Part shown: positions 8,560 to 11,682 of the stretch, piece by piece
How the letters are laid out: every line of letters begins with the position of its first letter
Position numbering within the stretch: the first letter of the stretch is position 1
DNA from: Synechococcaceae cyanobacterium RL_1_2
GTDB taxonomy: Bacteria; Cyanobacteriota; Cyanobacteriia; Cyanobacteriales; JAAUPO01
Assembly (NCBI GenBank): GCA_012033095.1
Contig: JAAUPO010000024.1
Location: 1 to 11,682, forward strand
Reading direction: 5' to 3'
DNA: 11,682 nt
Notes under the pieces: generated by a model
What the model saw: the letters and a program-made list of their open reading frames with translations, nothing else
Told to the model about the DNA's origin: nothing
Databases searched by the model: none
Program-made: the position numbers and the translations under genes

Positions 8560-9444
8560 CTAGGGCTTAGGGTTAGTGATGAACGCCAGTAATTGCTCTG
8601 CTTTGGAGACTTCTGACCATTGCTGCTTTTGTTTGAACAGATCGATCGCTATGTTTAGATCAGCTGCAGCGTTGGCCCCGCGCTCCAGGCGATAATGGGT
8701 AATTGCCCGATTAACATAGGTTTCTGGACGGGTTTGATCTAGGGTAATGGCGGTATTGTGATCATTGAGGGCTTGCTCATACTGACCTAAACGATAATAG
8801 GCTAAGGCTCGATTGGAATAGGCCCGCCCATTTTTCGGTTCCTTAAGGATTGCGTCTGTATAGTCCGCGATCGCTTGGGTGGGTTGGCCTAAATCATCGT
8901 AGGCATTACCTCGATTAATGTGGAGTTCGGCGGTGGGGGAGGTGGTTTGAAAACTAAAATTATAGTCCTCGATCGCGGCGACGTAATTTTGTAATTTGTA
9001 ATTCACATTACCGCGATGAAAGCGAAAATTACCGTTGCCTGGTTCTAAATTTAGGGCTTGGTTACAATCTTGAAGGGCTTGATTATAGGCTTCAATTTGG
9101 TAATTGCCATAACACCGATTACCGTAGGCATAAGCATAATTAGGATCTAATGTTAACGTGCGAGCATAGTCCGCGATCGCTTCTGGTATTTGGCCTAACA
9201 GATGATGAATATAGCCCCGATTATAAAAAATGTCGGGATCTTGAGGATTCAGGCTAGCGGCCTGGCTAAAACTGGCTAATGCTCCATTAAAATCCCTAGC
9301 ATCGAGGAGATCTAGACCTCGATTATAAAAATCGATCGCAGTCAACCCCTGGCCCATGGCCCCCTGGCTCCAGGCTTGACCCAACACCACCACTACCAAC
9401 CATAGCCTGACTTTTACGAAGCCCCAACGATTTTTTAACACCAT
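8560..9444 (-). CDS. Exported TPR-repeat protein
   Basis: An intact 294-residue protein. A signal peptide is likely: positive KNRWGFVKVR, hydrophobic LWLVVVVLG, then a probable cleavage near AMG-Q (residues 29-32). The mature part is about seven tetratricopeptide repeats, roughly at 35-68, 71-102, 103-135, 137-170, 172-203, 206-237 and 240-271, each with the NRG/NRA, Y..LG and A..D pattern of the consensus (for example FYNRGYIHHLLGQIPEAIAD). A charged tail follows. TPR arrays make protein-protein scaffolds; the signal suggests the periplasm or thylakoid lumen, but partners and role cannot be read from sequence. It is upstream of the MATE gene on the same strand with a 161-base gap, and divergent from nirA. 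A lipobox cysteine is not present, so it is probably soluble, not lipid-anchored. Confidence 0.88.
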   Translation of the reverse strand: MVLKNRWGFVKVRLWLVVVVLGQAWSQGAMGQGLTAIDFYNRGLDLLDARDFNGALASFSQAASLNPQDPDIFYNRGYIHHLLGQIPEAIADYARTLTLDPNYAYAYGNRCYGNYQIEAYNQALQDCNQALNLEPGNGNFRFHRGNVNYKLQNYVAAIEDYNFSFQTTSPTAELHINRGNAYDDLGQPTQAIADYTDAILKEPKNGRAYSNRALAYYRLGQYEQALNDHNTAITLDQTRPETYVNRAITHYRLERGANAAADLNIAIDLFKQKQQWSEVSKAEQLLAFITNPKP

Positions 9445-9736
9445 AGATAACGGATTACCCTCTAAGGAATACCCAACGACAAACGACAGCTTAGTTTATT
9501 TTACATGGCCCCCATCAACAGATGGTCAAGGGGATCGTTTCTGGGGGGATTGAGGGAAGAAGTTTAAATAGCAGTTTAAATATCTATGGATATATGAATA
9601 AATAGCCTTAATTCAATGTAATTAATGCAATTAAAAAAACTAGTAAGGAATAGCAGACACACTAGAGGCCTGAGCTATGCATTAGGGTATTTTTGTAACC
9701 CTAATAACTACTACATCACAATCACATGTTATCGCT
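9445..9736. promoter_or_regulatory. Divergent promoter region between the TPR gene and nirA
   Basis: This 292-base AT-rich region must hold promoters for both genes. Just ahead of nirA is a perfect 8-bp inverted repeat, ATTAGGGT (9681-9688) and ACCCTAAT (9698-9705), with a 9-base loop: a candidate operator or leader hairpin. NtcA normally activates nirA in cyanobacteria through GTA-N8-TAC about 41 bases before the transcription start. I find only imperfect matches: GTA-N8-AAC at 9695-9708, too close to the start codon for classic activation, and GTA-N8-CAG near 9643-9656. An out-of-frame ATG at 9726 opens a 10-codon frame overlapping the nirA start. NtcA control is inferred from the family, not demonstrated here. 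Confidence 0.4.
9681..9705. promoter_or_regulatory. Perfect inverted repeat 32-56 bases before nirA
   Basis: ATTAGGGT and ACCCTAAT are exact reverse complements separated by ATTTTTGTA. The arms and position suggest a binding site for a dimeric regulator or an RNA hairpin in the leader. It does not match the NtcA consensus exactly. Confidence 0.4.
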
Positions 9737-11281
9737 ATGGCTGACGCAATTAAGCTAAATAAGATTGAAAAAATTAAAGCCGCCAAGGATGGTCTTGCTG
9801 TTAAAGACGAGCTACAAAAGTTTGCGGAATTAGGTTGGGAAGCGATCGATAAGGATGATCTGGAAATTCGCTTAAAGTGGTTAGGGGTTTTCTATCGTCC
9901 TGTGACCCCAGGTAAATTCATGTTGCGCCTCAGGTTACCCAACGGCGATTGCGATAGCAACAAAATGCGGGTACTAGCTGAAATTGTTGATCGCTATGGA
10001 GATGATGGTAGTGCTGACATCACCACCCGTCAAAATATTCAACTGCGGGGTATTCATTTAGAGGATTTACCAGAAATTTTTGAGCAACTGTCCAGCGTCG
10101 GGATCACCTCCACCCAGTCAGGTATGGATAATGTCCGTAACATTACAGGTTCTCCGATCGCCGGCATTGATTCTGAGGAATTAATGGACACCAGACCATT
10201 AACCCAAAAGCTTCAGGACATGATTGTTGGAGGAGGCAAGGGTAATCCTAAATTTAGTAACTTACCCCGTAAATTTAATATTGCGGTGGAAGGCTCCCAT
10301 GACAATTCCATCCATGCGGAAATTAATGATATTGCCTTTATTCCCGCCTACCATGGCGATCGCTTAGGCTTTAACGTGCTAGTGGGAGGATTCTTCTCTG
10401 CCCAACGATGTGAGGCGGCGATTCCCCTCAATGCCTGGGTGGATGCAGAAGGGGACGATGTACTCAATCTATCCGCCGCCATTTTAACGGTCTATAGCAA
10501 CCATGGCCTAGAAGCTGGCCTAAGGGCTAACCGAGGTAAAGCCCGTTTAATGTGGTTGATTGATATTTGGGGCATGGAAAAATTTAGAGCTGAAGTAGAA
10601 GCAGAATTTGGTAAAACCCTCAGCCCCGCAGCCCCCAACGATGAATTAACGATCGCATACCGTCGGGATCACCTCGGCGTTTATTCCCAAAAACAAGAGG
10701 GTTATAGCTACGTTGGCATTAATGTCCCGGTGGGTAGATTGCATGCAGACGAAATGGAAGAAATCGCCCGGTTAGCGGATGTTTATGGTAACGGAGAAAT
10801 TCGTTTCACCGTAGAACAAAACGTGATTATTCCCTACGTCAAAAATGAACATGTGGACACCCTCCTCGCTGAACCATTACTCGAAAAATTCCCTGTCAAT
10901 CCCACACCGTTAGTGCGTTCCTTGGTATCCTGTACCGGCAGTAATTATTGTAATTTTGCCCTAGTGGAAACGAAACAACAGGCCTTGAGCTTGGCGAAGG
11001 AATTAGATGGAGAATTAGAAATTCCCCAACGGGTGAGAATCCATTGGACGGGATGCCCCAACTCCTGCGGCCAACCCCAAGTCGCTGATATTGGCTTGAT
11101 GGGTACCAAAGTGCGAAAAGATGGCAAAAAAATGGATGGGGTCAATATTTATAAGGGCGGTAAAGTGGGTAAAGAAGCTCACCTAGGAACCCTCACCGAT
11201 AAAAGTATTGCCTGTGAAGATCTAAAACCGTTACTGAAATCCATCTTAATCGAAGAGTTTGGCGCGATCGCAAAAAGCTAA
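9737..11281 (+). CDS. nirA: Ferredoxin-nitrite reductase NirA
   Basis: NirA reduces nitrite to ammonium with six electrons from reduced ferredoxin, the second step of nitrate assimilation, in the cytoplasm. The 514-residue frame is intact and close to the cyanobacterial norm. Two sulfite/nitrite reductase ferredoxin-like half domains (about residues 50-120 and 315-385) alternate with the two catalytic 4Fe-4S/siroheme domains. The cluster and siroheme ligands are Cys399 and Cys405 in SCTGSNYCNFA and Cys440 and Cys444 in HWTGCPNSCGQ. TTRQNIQLRGI (97-106) and LPRKFNIAVEGS (176-187) supply the basic siroheme- and substrate-binding residues. There is no C-terminal 2Fe-2S ferredoxin extension, which some cyanobacteria have. 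The related sulfite reductase is the main alternative, but overall length and the N-terminal WLGVFYRP region favour NirA. No nitrate transporter (nrt) or narB gene follows within the window, so the usual operon is either split or absent here. Confidence 0.95.
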   Translation: MADAIKLNKIEKIKAAKDGLAVKDELQKFAELGWEAIDKDDLEIRLKWLGVFYRPVTPGKFMLRLRLPNGDCDSNKMRVLAEIVDRYGDDGSADITTRQNIQLRGIHLEDLPEIFEQLSSVGITSTQSGMDNVRNITGSPIAGIDSEELMDTRPLTQKLQDMIVGGGKGNPKFSNLPRKFNIAVEGSHDNSIHAEINDIAFIPAYHGDRLGFNVLVGGFFSAQRCEAAIPLNAWVDAEGDDVLNLSAAILTVYSNHGLEAGLRANRGKARLMWLIDIWGMEKFRAEVEAEFGKTLSPAAPNDELTIAYRRDHLGVYSQKQEGYSYVGINVPVGRLHADEMEEIARLADVYGNGEIRFTVEQNVIIPYVKNEHVDTLLAEPLLEKFPVNPTPLVRSLVSCTGSNYCNFALVETKQQALSLAKELDGELEIPQRVRIHWTGCPNSCGQPQVADIGLMGTKVRKDGKKMDGVNIYKGGKVGKEAHLGTLTDKSIACEDLKPLLKSILIEEFGAIAKS

Positions 11282-11344
11282 TCCCAAATCCAAACAATAA
11301 ACCAACAGCAAGGATGGGGGGAAGTGTAAGCAGATAGTAACTTG

Positions 11345-11391
11345 GCTAAGTTGGGGGAACGTGTACAAGGATTTATCCCCCCCAACATAGC
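11345..11391 (+). terminator. Hairpin downstream of nirA, possible terminator
   Basis: GTTGGGGG (11350-11357) pairs with CCCCCAAC (11379-11386), and the stem extends outward to 11345/11391 across one A-A mismatch, giving up to 12 pairs around a 21-base loop. It starts 63 bases after the nirA stop. No T-tract follows, so it is not a classic intrinsic terminator; it could instead stabilise the 3' end or be a repeat element. Confidence 0.35.
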
Positions 11392-11471
11392 TAGTACCCA
11401 ATGGCGTAAGTTTATGCTCTAGTTTTCAATTAGCAATAATATGAGGACTTTACTCCTTAGATCTGATTTAT

Positions 11472-11555
11472 AAAGCCCCCCTGCCCCCAATTTTGGGGGA
11501 GAAATTCCTGGACAAAGCCCCCTGCCTCTAATTTTGGGGGGGACTTGCTTGAACG
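11472..11555 (+). repeat. Two direct repeats of a C/G-rich hairpin unit, 42-bp period
   Basis: Units start at 11472 and 11514, each running AAAGCCCCC, then TGCC, then an AATTTTGGGGG block. In the first, CCCCCAA (11484-11490) and TTGGGGG (11493-11499) form a perfect 7-bp stem with a two-base loop; the second unit has a degraded left arm. Such C-rich/G-rich hairpin repeats are common in cyanobacterial intergenic DNA; that is general knowledge, not a match I can verify. Confidence 0.5.
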
Positions 11556-11620
11556 ATTGCCCCCAAACGTCCCCAAACATCATGGTTCCCAGGGCAGAAT
11601 CGAAATTTTTGCGTAAGTCC
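11541..11620 (-). mobile_element. Second copy of the MITE-like element, truncated
   Basis: This is the reverse-orientation relative of 2556-2678. It shares GGACTTGCTTG, AACGATTG, CCCCAAACATC, TTCCCAGG and AGAATCGAAATTTTT and ends in GCGTAAGTCC, the equivalent of the GTAAGTAC end of the first copy. The opposite terminal repeat is missing; in its place is the C/G-rich unit starting at 11514, which may be a diverged form of the same arm. It stops 6 bases short of the stop codon of the next minus-strand gene. Confidence 0.55.
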
Positions 11621-11626
11621 TGTTTT

Positions 11627-11682
11627 TTACAAAAATTCTTTATAGCGTGGATCAGCTTGGAGTTGTTTGAGAATTTGTTTAA
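11627..11682 (-). CDS. C-terminal end of an unidentified gene cut by the window edge
   Basis: On the minus strand an open frame enters from the right edge, reads KQILKQLQADPRYKEFL and stops with TAA at 11629-11627. The amphipathic lysine/leucine-rich tail is protein-like, and the stop just outside a repeat element is a common arrangement. Seventeen residues are too few to name a family. Confidence 0.35.
   Translation of the reverse strand, partial: KQILKQLQADPRYKEFL

Noticed and set aside
9695..9708. NtcA box GTA-N8-AAC
   Set aside because: One consensus mismatch, and only about 28 bases from the start codon, so a -10 box at the usual spacing would fall at or inside the coding region.
10945..11145. 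Minus-strand open frame inside nirA
   Set aside because: Antisense shadow of the conserved cluster-binding region of nirA.
11472..11555. CRISPR-like array
   Set aside because: Only two imperfect units with hairpin cores and no distinct spacer; no cas genes.

Overview
The window is cyanobacterial chromosomal DNA. Thirteen copies of the HIP1 palindrome GCGATCGC are scattered through it, almost all inside genes. The clearest genes (HisF, ferredoxin-dependent nitrite reductase, a tRNA-Ala with GGC anticodon) read as cyanobacterial. No genus can be named from the sequence alone.

Layout. 1-600 is mostly non-coding; it holds a transposon-end-like sequence and a broken small ORF (183-395). hisF (601-1351, +) makes the imidazole-glycerol-phosphate synthase cyclase subunit for histidine synthesis, but is split by two single-base deletions. 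It is followed by a 65-residue two-helix membrane protein (1433-1630, +) and tRNA-Ala(GGC) (1714-1786, +). A 0.9 kb stretch (1787-2718) contains a 331-bp nested foldback element, a possible very small ORF and a 123-bp MITE-like repeat. On the minus strand, 6835-2719 is one very large polytopic membrane protein (about 1371 residues once repaired) broken by five homopolymer frameshifts. Upstream and co-directional is a DinF-like MATE efflux protein (8398-7025) with two frameshifts. Next comes an exported seven-repeat TPR protein (9444-8560, -, intact). A 292-bp divergent region separates it from nirA (9737-11281, +, intact). The right end holds a hairpin, C/G-rich direct repeats, a second MITE-like copy and the last codons of a minus-strand gene.

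The main message is that three apparently real genes between 601 and 8398 carry nine frame breaks, all single-base and mostly in homopolymers, with good family sequence on both sides of each break. Read naively the region gives about ten false short genes; read with the breaks closed it gives three normal-length proteins. The pattern fits uncorrected homopolymer sequencing error best, with very recent gene decay as the alternative. nirA, the TPR gene and the 65-residue gene are clean.

Functionally, the genes are a mixture of unlinked housekeeping (histidine synthesis, nitrite assimilation, tRNA) and envelope functions (efflux, large membrane protein, exported TPR protein). I see no coherent new defence or biosynthetic system. 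The most novel-looking items are the giant membrane protein, the foldback element and the small proteins.
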